Below are positions 26,719-33,001 of a DNA stretch of 64,000 bases, one piece after another. The position numbers were made by a program, and so were the translations under genes. Below the pieces are notes generated by a model that did no database searches, had not been told where the DNA came from, and saw only the letters and a program-made list of their open reading frames with translations. Source of the stretch: JBEVOS01 sp044226655 (GTDB lineage: Bacteria > Pseudomonadota > Alphaproteobacteria > Caulobacterales > Aquidulcibacteraceae); NCBI GenBank assembly GCA_044226655.1, contig JBGAGO010000001.1, positions 1,054,001 through 1,118,000 on the forward strand, given 5' to 3'. Each line of letters begins with the position of its first letter. Within the stretch, counting starts at the first letter, position 1.

Positions 26719-27225
26719 ATGCGGCTGCTGCATTTTTCCGAAGACCCCGCCATTGAAATGTTTCGCCCGCACGTCGCCAAAACGTCGGAGCGGCCCGAAC
26801 GCTATGTCTGGGCGGTCGATGAAGCGCATGCGCCGGGCTTCTGGTTTCCGCGCCAATGCCCCCGCGCTTGCTATTGGCTTTCGCCGGACCAGTCCGCGCC
26901 CGAGGGCGTGGATATGCACGGCGTAAGCCGTGTTCACGCGGTGCAATCGGATTGGCTCGGCGCCATGCGGGCGTGCACGCTCTATGCCTACAGCTTCGCG
27001 CCGGATGGCTTTGCCATGCTGCAACCCGAAGCCGGGCATTGGGTGGCGGAGCAGGATATTGTTCCGCTCGGCGTGGAGCCGGTCGGCGATTTGTTCGCCA
27101 AACACGCGGACGCGCAGATTCCGCTGCTGATCTATGACGATTTGCGGCCTCTGATCGCCGCGATCGTCGGCTCTGGCGCGCAATTTTCAATCTATCGGCA
27201 GCGCAATCTCGCAGCGCCGCGCTGA
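26719..27225 (+). CDS. DUF6886-like protein
   Basis: A 168-residue soluble protein. The opening MRLLHFSEDPAIEMFRPHVA and the segment YVWAVDEAHAPGFWFPRQCP match the pattern I associate with DUF6886, a widespread family of unknown function; the family name is from memory. It begins ten bases after the efflux gene, so it may be read from the same transcript. It ends one base before the convergent phyR stop. No catalytic motif is evident. Confidence 0.6.
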   Translation: MRLLHFSEDPAIEMFRPHVAKTSERPERYVWAVDEAHAPGFWFPRQCPRACYWLSPDQSAPEGVDMHGVSRVHAVQSDWLGAMRACTLYAYSFAPDGFAMLQPEAGHWVAEQDIVPLGVEPVGDLFAKHADAQIPLLIYDDLRPLIAAIVGSGAQFSIYRQRNLAAPR

Positions 27226-28026
27226 CTAGATGTTCGCCGCCGCCGAGCTTTCGAAGAACAGCGCCTGGCTCACCGCCGCGCGCACGGAATCCGGCGAATA
27301 GGGCTTGGTGATGAGGAAGGTCGGCTCCGGGCGTTCGCCCGTCAACAACCGTTCAGGAAACGCCGTAATGAAGATCACCGGCACGGAGAACGAAGATAGG
27401 ATCGCATTGACCGCGTCGATCCCCGACGAGCCGTCCGCCAATTGAATGTCCGCCAGCACGAGCGAAGGGCGTTCGCGCTCGGCCGCCGCGACCGCAGCCT
27501 TCGCGGTCGCGGCCGTCGCGGCGATTTCGTGCCCGAGCGCCTGCACGATGTCGCTCAGATCCATCGCGATGACGGCTTCGTCCTCGATGATGAGCACGCG
27601 CGCATGAGTCTGCCGGTCGATCTCGCCCATCGCTTCGTCGAGCAATGCAGTCACATCGTCTTCGCTGCGATCGAGGATGCGCGCGGCTTCGGAGGCGGTG
27701 AAGCCTTCGAGCGTCTGGAGCAAAAGGGCCTGGCGGCTAAGCGGCGTCAGCGCACGGAGGCGCTCCTGCGCCTTGAGCTCCGTCCACGACGCGCGCGGCA
27801 GGAGATCGGCCTCCTCATCGAGCTGCGCCGTCGTCCAGATTTTGTGAAAGACGCCGTAGAGGGCCAGCCGCGCATCTTTCTGGGCCGTGACGAGCGCGGG
27901 GCTTGAGATGATCGCTTCGAGCGTGGCGGCCACGTAGGCGTCGCCGCTTTTTTGATCCCCGGTCAGCGCGCGGGCGTAGCGGCGCAGGAACGGAAGGTGG
28001 GGCGAGAGCGTTTGGGCCAGCGTCAT
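27226..28026 (-). CDS. phyR: PhyR, general stress response anti-anti-sigma regulator
   Basis: A 266-residue protein. An N-terminal sigma-factor-like domain (about 1-135, HLPFLRRYARALTG) mimics EcfG. A C-terminal receiver (about 142-266) carries the phospho-acceptor Asp193 in VLADIQLADG and the PhyR-type FITAFPERLL and TFLITKPY segments. When phosphorylated it sequesters NepR and so frees EcfG. The start is ATG 28026, with AGGGAGG six bases upstream; an in-frame start at 28059 is less likely. It diverges from nepR-ecfG, with a sigma-EcfG promoter upstream on its own strand (28088-28112), giving positive feedback. Confidence 0.97.
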   Translation of the reverse strand: MTLAQTLSPHLPFLRRYARALTGDQKSGDAYVAATLEAIISSPALVTAQKDARLALYGVFHKIWTTAQLDEEADLLPRASWTELKAQERLRALTPLSRQALLLQTLEGFTASEAARILDRSEDDVTALLDEAMGEIDRQTHARVLIIEDEAVIAMDLSDIVQALGHEIAATAATAKAAVAAAERERPSLVLADIQLADGSSGIDAVNAILSSFSVPVIFITAFPERLLTGERPEPTFLITKPYSPDSVRAAVSQALFFESSAAANI

Positions 28027-28087
28027 CTTCCCTCCCTGAGGCGCGGTCTGGACGGTCATTTCTCACCTCGCCGTTGTCCAGGGTCAC

Positions 28088-28112
28088 AACGCACAATCTG
28101 AAGTCCGGTTCC
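28088..28112 (-). promoter_or_regulatory. Sigma-EcfG promoter of phyR
   Basis: On the minus strand GGAAC (28112-28108), a 16-base spacer and CGTT (28091-28088) match the alphaproteobacterial GSR consensus exactly. It lies about 60 bases before the phyR start. Its -35 box and that of the plus-strand promoter form a 7-bp inverted repeat (GGTTCCC/GGGAACC, 28107-28127). Confidence 0.88.
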
Positions 28113-28121
28113 CAATGGGAG

Positions 28122-28146
28122 GGAACCGTTACCTCCGCGCCGCGTT
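28122..28146 (+). promoter_or_regulatory. Sigma-EcfG promoter of nepR-ecfG
   Basis: GGAAC (28122-28126), a 16-base spacer and CGTT (28143-28146) match the GSR promoter exactly. It lies about 70 bases before the nepR start and back-to-back with the phyR promoter. It would give autoregulation of the sigma factor operon. Confidence 0.9.
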
Positions 28147-28223
28147 GGACCCCGAATGCAGGAGCGCACGCCCGAAAACGGGCCTATCATGCTGGGTGAT
28201 GGATCATGAGTCTGGAGCAGCCA

Positions 28224-28403
28224 ATGACCAAGGGAGGCGGTCGCAAGCCCGAGGGCGAGCGGCGCCCGCGCCGGGGAAAGAACAAGGCCGATCTGATCAC
28301 CAGCCATCTTCGCCAAGTCTATGACGGCGTCGCCGAGCAGGAGCTGCCGGACAATCTGAAGAGCCTGGTCGAACAGCTCAAGCAGGTGAAGGGTCCCGAA
28401 TGA
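28224..28403 (+). CDS. nepR: NepR, anti-sigma factor of the general stress response
   Basis: A small protein, 59 residues from ATG 28224 (GGAG seven bases upstream) or 65 from ATG 28206. After a basic, disordered N-terminus it has the NepR core IGxxLRxxYd..-like element: LITSHLRQVYDGVAEQELPD, then a second helix NLKSLVEQLKQV. NepR holds EcfG inactive until PhyR-P binds it. Its stop overlaps the EcfG start (ATGA), so anti-sigma and sigma are made in fixed ratio. Position between phyR and ecfG confirms the call. Confidence 0.92.
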   Translation: MTKGGGRKPEGERRPRRGKNKADLITSHLRQVYDGVAEQELPDNLKSLVEQLKQVKGPE

Positions 28404-28951
28404 GCGACCAGCCGCCTGAACAGTTCAAGAACGAGCTGATTTCGCTCATTCCGAGTTTGCGCGCCTTCGCGCACTCACTGTCCGGGCAGGCGGCCCGGGC
28501 GGACGATCTGGTGCAGGACACGGTGGTGAAGGCGCTGTCGCACGCCAGCCAGTTTGAGCCGGGCACCAATATGCGCGCCTGGCTCTTCACCATTCTGCGC
28601 AATCAATATTACTCGCTGCTGCGCAAGCAGCGCCGCGAGGTGGAGGATGTCGAGGGCCAGCACGCGCTGCGTCTGGCGTCGAAGGCTTCGCAAGACGACG
28701 TTGTCGACCTTGAGGATTTCAAGCGCGCGCTGCAACAGCTCGCGCCCGATCAGCGCGAAGTGCTGATCCTGATTGGCGCGTCGGGGTGCTCCTATGAAGA
28801 GGCCGCCAACATTTGCGGCTGTGCGGTCGGCACGATCAAGAGCCGCGCGAACCGCGCGCGCAAACGGCTCGCCGACCTGCTGAATTTGCGCGATGAGGAT
28901 GAGCCGACCTCCGAAGAGGAAGAGCCGTCCATTCCCGCGCACGCATGGTGA
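28400..28951 (+). CDS. ecfG: EcfG-type ECF sigma factor
   Basis: A 183-residue ECF sigma factor. Region 2 (about 14-80) has ARADDLVQDTVVKALSHASQ and NMRAWLFTILRNQYYSLLRK. Region 4 (about 105-165) has LAPDQREVLILIGASGCSYE and CGCAVGTIKSRANRARKRLA. It directs RNA polymerase to GGAAC-N16/17-CGTT promoters in the general stress response. It overlaps nepR by four bases and the histidine-kinase gene by seven. Several matching promoters in this window show part of its probable regulon: phyR, nepR, a DUF883 gene, two DUF1328 genes and a candidate small RNA. Confidence 0.96.
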   Translation: MSDQPPEQFKNELISLIPSLRAFAHSLSGQAARADDLVQDTVVKALSHASQFEPGTNMRAWLFTILRNQYYSLLRKQRREVEDVEGQHALRLASKASQDDVVDLEDFKRALQQLAPDQREVLILIGASGCSYEEAANICGCAVGTIKSRANRARKRLADLLNLRDEDEPTSEEEEPSIPAHAW

Positions 28952-30657
28952 TCGCGGAGCGGATCGCAAAGCTCTGGCCCAAGGCGCTCTCGATCGACAC
29001 GATCCGCGGGCGCCTCGCGCTCTTTCTCGCGCTGGCGCTGCTGCCGGCCGGCGCGATCGCAATCCAGACCGGCGTCAACACTGCGGCCAGCCGCTCGCTC
29101 GCCTTGGCCGACAACACGGCGGCATCCGCCCAAGCGGCGGCGCATGATGGCGAACGCCTGTTCTCGGAAATGGCCGACGTGCTGCGCGTGCTGGCGACGG
29201 CGCGCGGCATGTTCAGCGCGCCGCAAGCCGATTGCCAGCGCGCCCTGACAGCCTTGTCGTCGCAATATCGCGACCTTGGCTCCATCGCGCTCATGGACCG
29301 CACGGGCCTCATTCGCTGTCGCGCGCCCGTCGCGTCGCCGGGCCTGCGGGCGCGCTCGAACGTCTTCACGCGCGCGCAGGAGCGCGGCGCGCTGAGCTTC
29401 GGCTATATCCAAAACCCGTTGCTTTCGGAGGAAGCCGCGATCGGCGCGACCAATCCGCTGCGCGACGAGCACAATGCCATCATCGGCTATGTCGGGCTCA
29501 CAGTGCCGTTTCCGCGCCTGCGCGAGGTCTATGCGACGGGCGATCTCGACGCCTCGGCGCGGGCGGTTCTGGTCGACGCCAACGGGCAGATGATCGCGCC
29601 TGGCCTGCGCGGCGATGGGGCCGCCGCGCCCGTCCCGCCGCCCGAGATCATCCGCGCGCATCTGTCTTCCGGAGGCCAGGCCTTTCAATTCGGGCGCGGA
29701 AACGCCGCCTTGGTCGCGCCGCTGCATGCGCCGGATGTCTACGCCGTGATCTCGTGGCGCCCGCCCTCGCAGAGCTTGTCGGACCGGCTGGCGTTTGGCT
29801 TCGCGGTGATCTCGCCGCTGCTGATGTGGGTGATCGCCATCGGCGTGGGCTGGGTGGCGATCGAGGCGTTCGTCTCGCGCCCGCTGCTGGATGTCGAGCA
29901 GATGGCGCGCGATTATGTGCGCGGCGGCGATCTCAGCCAGAGCGAGACCATCGCCAATGCGCCGACGGAAATCCGGGATCTGACGCGTACGCTGACGGCC
30001 ATGGCGCGCACGCTGCGGGCCCGCGAGCACAGGCTGGGCGAAGCGCTCAAGGAAGAACGCGCGCTGCTGCGCGAGGTGCATCACCGCGTGAAGAACAATC
30101 TGCAGGTCGTGGCGAGTCTGTTGAGCATCCAGGCCCGGGCGGCGGCGGATTCGGCGGAGGCGTGGGGGCTGGCGCGCGCGCATGATCGCATTCAACTGCT
30201 ATCGACCGTGCACCAGCGCATCTATTCGTCGGGCGAGGTGCGGGAGGTGCAGTTCGATCTCATCGCGGCGGATATTGCGCGGCAATTGATCAGCTCACGC
30301 GGCGGCTCGATCGCGGATATCGATCTCGACCTGCACATTGACGAGGTGCGTTGTGATGTCGATCGCGCCGTGCCGCTCGGCTTCCTGCTGGGCGAGAGCC
30401 TGTCCAACGCGCTCGACCACGCGCCGCCGCGCGGGCGCGAAAAGCTGTCGATCCGCATGACGCAGGACAGCGAGGGTGGCGTGCGCTTCACCATCAATGC
30501 GCCTTTGGACAAGCGCCTTGCGCACGATCCCGATCCTCGCGTGCGCCTGATCGATGCGTTCGCGCGCCAGCTCGGCGCGGAGGTGGCGCGCGACGCCAAT
30601 GGCCGCTACCGGGTCTGGGCCTCGGCGCCCCAGGTGCGGGCGGCGATCGCCGCATAG
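28945..30657 (+). CDS. PhyK-like membrane histidine kinase (HisKA_2)
   Basis: A 570-residue sensor. TM1 is about residues 22-42, a periplasmic sensor domain of about 240 residues follows, and TM2 is about 290-312 (LLMWVIAIGVGWVAIEAFV). A HAMP-like segment and the HisKA_2 box LREVHHRVKNNLQVVASLL come next (phospho-acceptor His379/380, probably 380). The ATPase domain keeps an N-box (LLGESLSNALDHAPP), but no clear DxGxG or GxGL boxes follow, and it ends RLIDAFARQLGAEV. It is the natural PhyR kinase by position, overlapping ecfG by seven bases. Whether it can autophosphorylate is open, given the degenerate ATP lid. Confidence 0.88.
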   Translation: MVIAERIAKLWPKALSIDTIRGRLALFLALALLPAGAIAIQTGVNTAASRSLALADNTAASAQAAAHDGERLFSEMADVLRVLATARGMFSAPQADCQRALTALSSQYRDLGSIALMDRTGLIRCRAPVASPGLRARSNVFTRAQERGALSFGYIQNPLLSEEAAIGATNPLRDEHNAIIGYVGLTVPFPRLREVYATGDLDASARAVLVDANGQMIAPGLRGDGAAAPVPPPEIIRAHLSSGGQAFQFGRGNAALVAPLHAPDVYAVISWRPPSQSLSDRLAFGFAVISPLLMWVIAIGVGWVAIEAFVSRPLLDVEQMARDYVRGGDLSQSETIANAPTEIRDLTRTLTAMARTLRAREHRLGEALKEERALLREVHHRVKNNLQVVASLLSIQARAAADSAEAWGLARAHDRIQLLSTVHQRIYSSGEVREVQFDLIAADIARQLISSRGGSIADIDLDLHIDEVRCDVDRAVPLGFLLGESLSNALDHAPPRGREKLSIRMTQDSEGGVRFTINAPLDKRLAHDPDPRVRLIDAFARQLGAEVARDANGRYRVWASAPQVRAAIAA

Positions 30658-30707
30658 CAAAGGAGCGCCGTTGCGCACGGCGCCACCTGCCATTTCTTGG
30701 CGCAGTC

Positions 30708-30986
30708 TCAGCGGCGGGAAAACACCAGCCCCAGCAACACCCCGACGCCGAGCGCGATGCCGAGCGACCGAGCGGGGCGGGCGCGGACTTCATCTTCGAG
30801 CGCCGAAAGCGCTGTGCTGGCGCGGTCAGCCGCGTCCGCGCTCAGATCGACCATTTTGTCGCGCGTGCTGGCGACTTGCTTATTCGCCGCATCCTTGACC
30901 GAGCTGGCGAGCTGTTTGGCGTCGTCCTTCAAATGGGTGAAATTCGTCTTCACGTCGCTGATGACGGTGTCTGCTGCATTGGCCAT
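30708..30986 (-). CDS. DUF883 (ElaB/YqjD-like) membrane-anchored stress protein
   Basis: A 92-residue protein. A long amphipathic helical region (KTNFTHLKDDAKQLASSVKD ... STALSALEDEVRARP) is followed by a C-terminal membrane anchor (SLGIALGVGVLLGLVFSRR). This is the layout of the ElaB/YgaM/YqjD family, some of which tether ribosomes to the membrane in stationary phase. The start ATG 30986 has AAGGAG nearby. A sigma-EcfG promoter lies 32 bases upstream (31018-31043), so it is very probably a general stress gene. Confidence 0.88.
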   Translation of the reverse strand: MANAADTVISDVKTNFTHLKDDAKQLASSVKDAANKQVASTRDKMVDLSADAADRASTALSALEDEVRARPARSLGIALGVGVLLGLVFSRR

Positions 30987-31017
30987 GGCTCTGCACTCCT
31001 TGCTGTTGTGGCCGCTG

Positions 31018-31043
31018 AACGCCGCGCGCGGCCCGCCAGTTCC
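31018..31043 (-). promoter_or_regulatory. Sigma-EcfG promoter of the DUF883 gene
   Basis: On the minus strand GGAAC (31043-31039), a 17-base spacer and CGTT (31021-31018) match the GSR promoter, about 30 bases before the DUF883 start. It is divergent from the next promoter. Confidence 0.82.
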
Positions 31044-31066
31044 GGCCAAGCCCTTGGGATGCGGCG

Positions 31067-31091
31067 GGAACTTCGCGCCAAAGACGGCGTT
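31067..31091 (+). promoter_or_regulatory. Sigma-EcfG promoter of the first DUF1328 gene
   Basis: GGAAC (31067-31071), a 16-base spacer and CGTT (31088-31091), 27 bases before the ATG at 31118. It faces away from the DUF883 promoter. Confidence 0.85.
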
Positions 31092-31117
31092 GCCGGGGCG
31101 AGAAGGAGACAGAACAA

Positions 31118-31291
31118 ATGCTTGGTTGGGCGCTCGCGTTTTTCGTGTTCGCGGTCCTCGCGGGCTATATGGGCTTTATCGCGCTCGCGGGCCTGGCCGC
31201 GGCGATCGCGAAGGTTCTTTTCCTCGTCTTCCTCGGTTTGCTCGTGATCACATTCGTGTCGCGCGCTATACAAGGGCGATCCGTGTTCTAG
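31118..31291 (+). CDS. DUF1328 small membrane protein
   Basis: A 57-residue, almost wholly hydrophobic protein (MLGWALAFFVFAVLAGYMGF, then AKVLFLVFLGLLVITFVSR) with two membrane helices. It matches the YtjA/DUF1328 family (opening ML.WAL.F...A..A...GF). AGAAGGAGA lies about ten bases upstream. A sigma-EcfG promoter is directly in front, so it is probably stress-induced. A 155-residue gene follows after nine bases. Function of the family is unknown. Confidence 0.88.
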   Translation: MLGWALAFFVFAVLAGYMGFIALAGLAAAIAKVLFLVFLGLLVITFVSRAIQGRSVF

Positions 31292-31300
31292 GGGGCTGGC

Positions 31301-31768
31301 GTGACGCTTGGCGAATTCATCTTTGGGCGCCGGCCGGATGCGGCGCGCCTCGATGGTTTGAAGGTCATCGAGGCTCCGCCCAGCGGCGCGCGGTTGCACA
31401 AGGTGCGCCCGAAGCCGGGCGCCGTCGTGCGCGCCGAACCTGCGCTGAAGGATGGCGCGGTCGAAACCGAGCAGGGCGAATTGCACTATCAGGCCAATCG
31501 CGATTGCGTCATCGAATATGACGATGGCGGCCGCGCCGTGGTGCGCGCCGACATTTTTGAGGCGACCTACAAGCCGCTCGGCGACGGCCGTTTCGAGAAA
31601 CGCACGGACATCACCTTGCACTATTTCACGCTGCGCAAACCGGTGCTGGTGCGCACCATGGAAGGCCTGCAGCGCGCCGAAGCCGGCGATTGGATCATGC
31701 AGGGCGTGAAAGGCGAATTGTGGCCCGTGTCGCGCGCGAAGGCGCTGGAAAGCTATTCGCCGGCCTGA
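31301..31768 (+). CDS. Uncharacterised protein, probable EcfG-operon member
   Basis: A 155-residue soluble protein with a GTG start nine bases after the DUF1328 stop, so it is probably co-transcribed from the sigma-EcfG promoter. It has two strand-rich parts. The second, with EATYKPLGDGRFEKRTDI and AGDWIMQGVKGELWPVS, looks like a small beta domain seen in many hypothetical proteins ('GDW...G..GE.WPV'). No catalytic residues or membrane segments were recognised. sodB follows 53 bases later on the same strand. Confidence 0.65.
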   Translation: MTLGEFIFGRRPDAARLDGLKVIEAPPSGARLHKVRPKPGAVVRAEPALKDGAVETEQGELHYQANRDCVIEYDDGGRAVVRADIFEATYKPLGDGRFEKRTDITLHYFTLRKPVLVRTMEGLQRAEAGDWIMQGVKGELWPVSRAKALESYSPA

Positions 31769-31821
31769 CGCGGGAACGCCGGCGCGCGGCGGCGCATTCT
31801 CCACCTATCGTGGAGACGCCA

Positions 31822-32469
31822 ATGTTTGTTCTACCGAAACTGCCCTACGCGTTCGATGCGCTCGCGCCCTCTATGTCGCGCGACACGCTTGAGACCCACT
31901 ACGCCAAACATCACGCGACCTATGTCGAGAAGACCAACGCGCTCTCGGCGCAGGCGCGCGTTCACGCCGAGACGCTGGAAAGCCTCGTGCGCGCCGCCCA
32001 TGCGAAAGGCGAGACGGCATTGTTCAACAACGCCGCCCAAGCCTGGAACCACGGCTTTTTCTGGCAATGCATGTCGCCGGCGCCGGCGCATCTGCCGACG
32101 GGCTCGCTGGCGCGCGCGATCGCCGCGGAATTCGGCGATTTCAAAGGTTTTCGCGACAAAGCCATCGCCGAAGGCGAGGGGCATTTCGGATCGGGCTGGC
32201 TGTGGCTGATCGGCGCCGGCGAAGGCGGCGTGGCGCTCATCACCACGCATGACGCCGACACGCCGATCGCGCAAGGCGAGGTCCCGCTGCTGACCTGCGA
32301 TCTGTGGGAGCACGCGTACTATCTCGACAGGAAGAACGCGCGCAAAGCCTATCTCGAAGCCTTCTTCGACAAGCTGTGCGATTGGCGGTTCGCCGACGCC
32401 CAATTCGCGGCGTTCAGGGGTGAAGGCGAAGCCTGGCGCTACCCGCTGCAAGCCCAGCACGCGGCCTGA
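31822..32469 (+). CDS. sodB: Superoxide dismutase, Fe type
   Basis: A 215-residue cytoplasmic enzyme that dismutates superoxide. It opens FVLPKLPYAFDALAP. The metal ligands are His26 (ETHYAKHHATYV), the His of AWNHGFFWQCMSP, and Asp and His of CDLWEHAYYLDR. GHFGSGWLWLI is the usual signature. The FFWQC.SP and GSGW patterns favour iron over manganese. No sigma-EcfG box was found immediately upstream; it may be read from the DUF1328 operon. A strong terminator follows. Tail-to-tail with it is the candidate stress small RNA on the other strand. Confidence 0.95.
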   Translation: MFVLPKLPYAFDALAPSMSRDTLETHYAKHHATYVEKTNALSAQARVHAETLESLVRAAHAKGETALFNNAAQAWNHGFFWQCMSPAPAHLPTGSLARAIAAEFGDFKGFRDKAIAEGEGHFGSGWLWLIGAGEGGVALITTHDADTPIAQGEVPLLTCDLWEHAYYLDRKNARKAYLEAFFDKLCDWRFADAQFAAFRGEGEAWRYPLQAQHAA

Positions 32470-32493
32470 TCCCTCGTTCGTCAATCAAAGCGG

Positions 32494-32523
32494 CGCCCCG
32501 GCGCCCGGCCGGGGCGTTTTGTT
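32494..32523 (+). terminator. Intrinsic terminator of sodB
   Basis: A perfect 9-bp stem, CGCCCCGGC/GCCGGGGCG with loop GCCCG, is followed by TTTTGTTT. It starts 25 bases after the sodB stop. Confidence 0.85.
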
Positions 32524-32535
32524 TGCGCGCGGCGC

Positions 32536-32651
32536 AGAGAAAGAACGGCGCCTCTGAGGGAGAGGCGCCGTTCCGTCGAAAGGGGCCGGGGCGGGTTTGG
32601 GGGGGCGATAGCGGGGTGCCCGCCCCGGCCAAGCGTGGCGGTGAGCCACGT
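32536..32651 (-). ncRNA. Candidate sigma-EcfG-dependent small RNA
   Basis: No protein-coding gene explains 32470-32810. On the minus strand an exact GSR promoter (32658-32682) points into three consecutive hairpins. The first is CGTGGC/GCCACG right at the expected 5' end (32650-32634). The second is a perfect 12-bp stem GGCCGGGGCGGG/CCCGCCCCGGCC (32630-32584) with a 23-base loop containing runs of four and seven C. The third is a perfect 13-bp stem (32573-32543) with loop CCCTC, followed by TTTCTCT, a terminator-like end. The result would be about 116 nt. C-rich loops can pair with Shine-Dalgarno sequences. It is comparable in regulation and layout to Caulobacter GsrN; homology is untested. 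Confidence 0.65.
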
Positions 32652-32657
32652 CCTGAG

Positions 32658-32682
32658 AACGCCGCCTTCGCGCGCGGGTTCC
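32658..32682 (-). promoter_or_regulatory. Sigma-EcfG promoter of the candidate small RNA
   Basis: On the minus strand GGAAC (32682-32678), a 16-base spacer and CGTT (32661-32658). No minus-strand coding gene lies downstream for 2 kb, so its most likely product is the structured RNA ending near 32536. Confidence 0.75.
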
Positions 32683-32737
32683 TCGCCGCGTAGCTGAATT
32701 TCGCAAAACGCGCCACGCGCCCCGGCGTCCCAAAATG

Positions 32738-32762
32738 GGAACTGCGCGACGCGCGCGGCGTT
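32738..32762 (+). promoter_or_regulatory. Sigma-EcfG promoter of the second DUF1328 gene
   Basis: GGAAC (32738-32742), a 16-base spacer and CGTT (32759-32762), 48 bases before the ATG at 32811. It is divergent from the small-RNA promoter. Confidence 0.85.
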
Positions 32763-32810
32763 CATTCGCCACAACCGCGGATGACCGCGGCGATGATGTG
32801 GGAGTGACCG

Positions 32811-32978
32811 ATGCTCCGTTGGGCTTTGATTTTTCTTGTCGTCGCGCTGGTCGCGGCCGTGTTTGGATTTGGCGGAATCGCATCGGCCTCGGCCGGCATC
32901 GCGCAAATCCTGTTCTTTCTGTTCCTCGTGCTCTTCCTCGTCAGCCTCGTCATGGGGCTGATGCGACGAGGCGTTTAG
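32811..32978 (+). CDS. DUF1328 small membrane protein, second copy
   Basis: A 55-residue hydrophobic protein (MLRWALIFLVVALVAAVFGF, then AQILFFLFLVLFLVSLVMGL) of the YtjA/DUF1328 family, with two predicted membrane helices. GGGAG lies about seven bases before the start. Its own sigma-EcfG promoter marks it as a general stress gene. It is a divergent paralogue of the protein at 31118, 1.5 kb away. It converges on the hotdog dehydratase gene. Confidence 0.88.
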   Translation: MLRWALIFLVVALVAAVFGFGGIASASAGIAQILFFLFLVLFLVSLVMGLMRRGV

Positions 32979-33001
32979 TGCGCGGGCCGAACTGGCATGG
33001 A

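Noticed and set aside
27987..28012. GGAAC-N17-CGTT on the plus strand inside phyR
   Set aside because: It matches the GSR motif but lies within the phyR coding region, antisense, 200 bases from nepR, which already has a better placed promoter. About one chance match is expected in 64 kb.
31773..31797. GGAAC upstream of sodB as a sigma-EcfG promoter
   Set aside because: The base run at the right distance is CGCATT, not CGTT, so the -10 element is missing.
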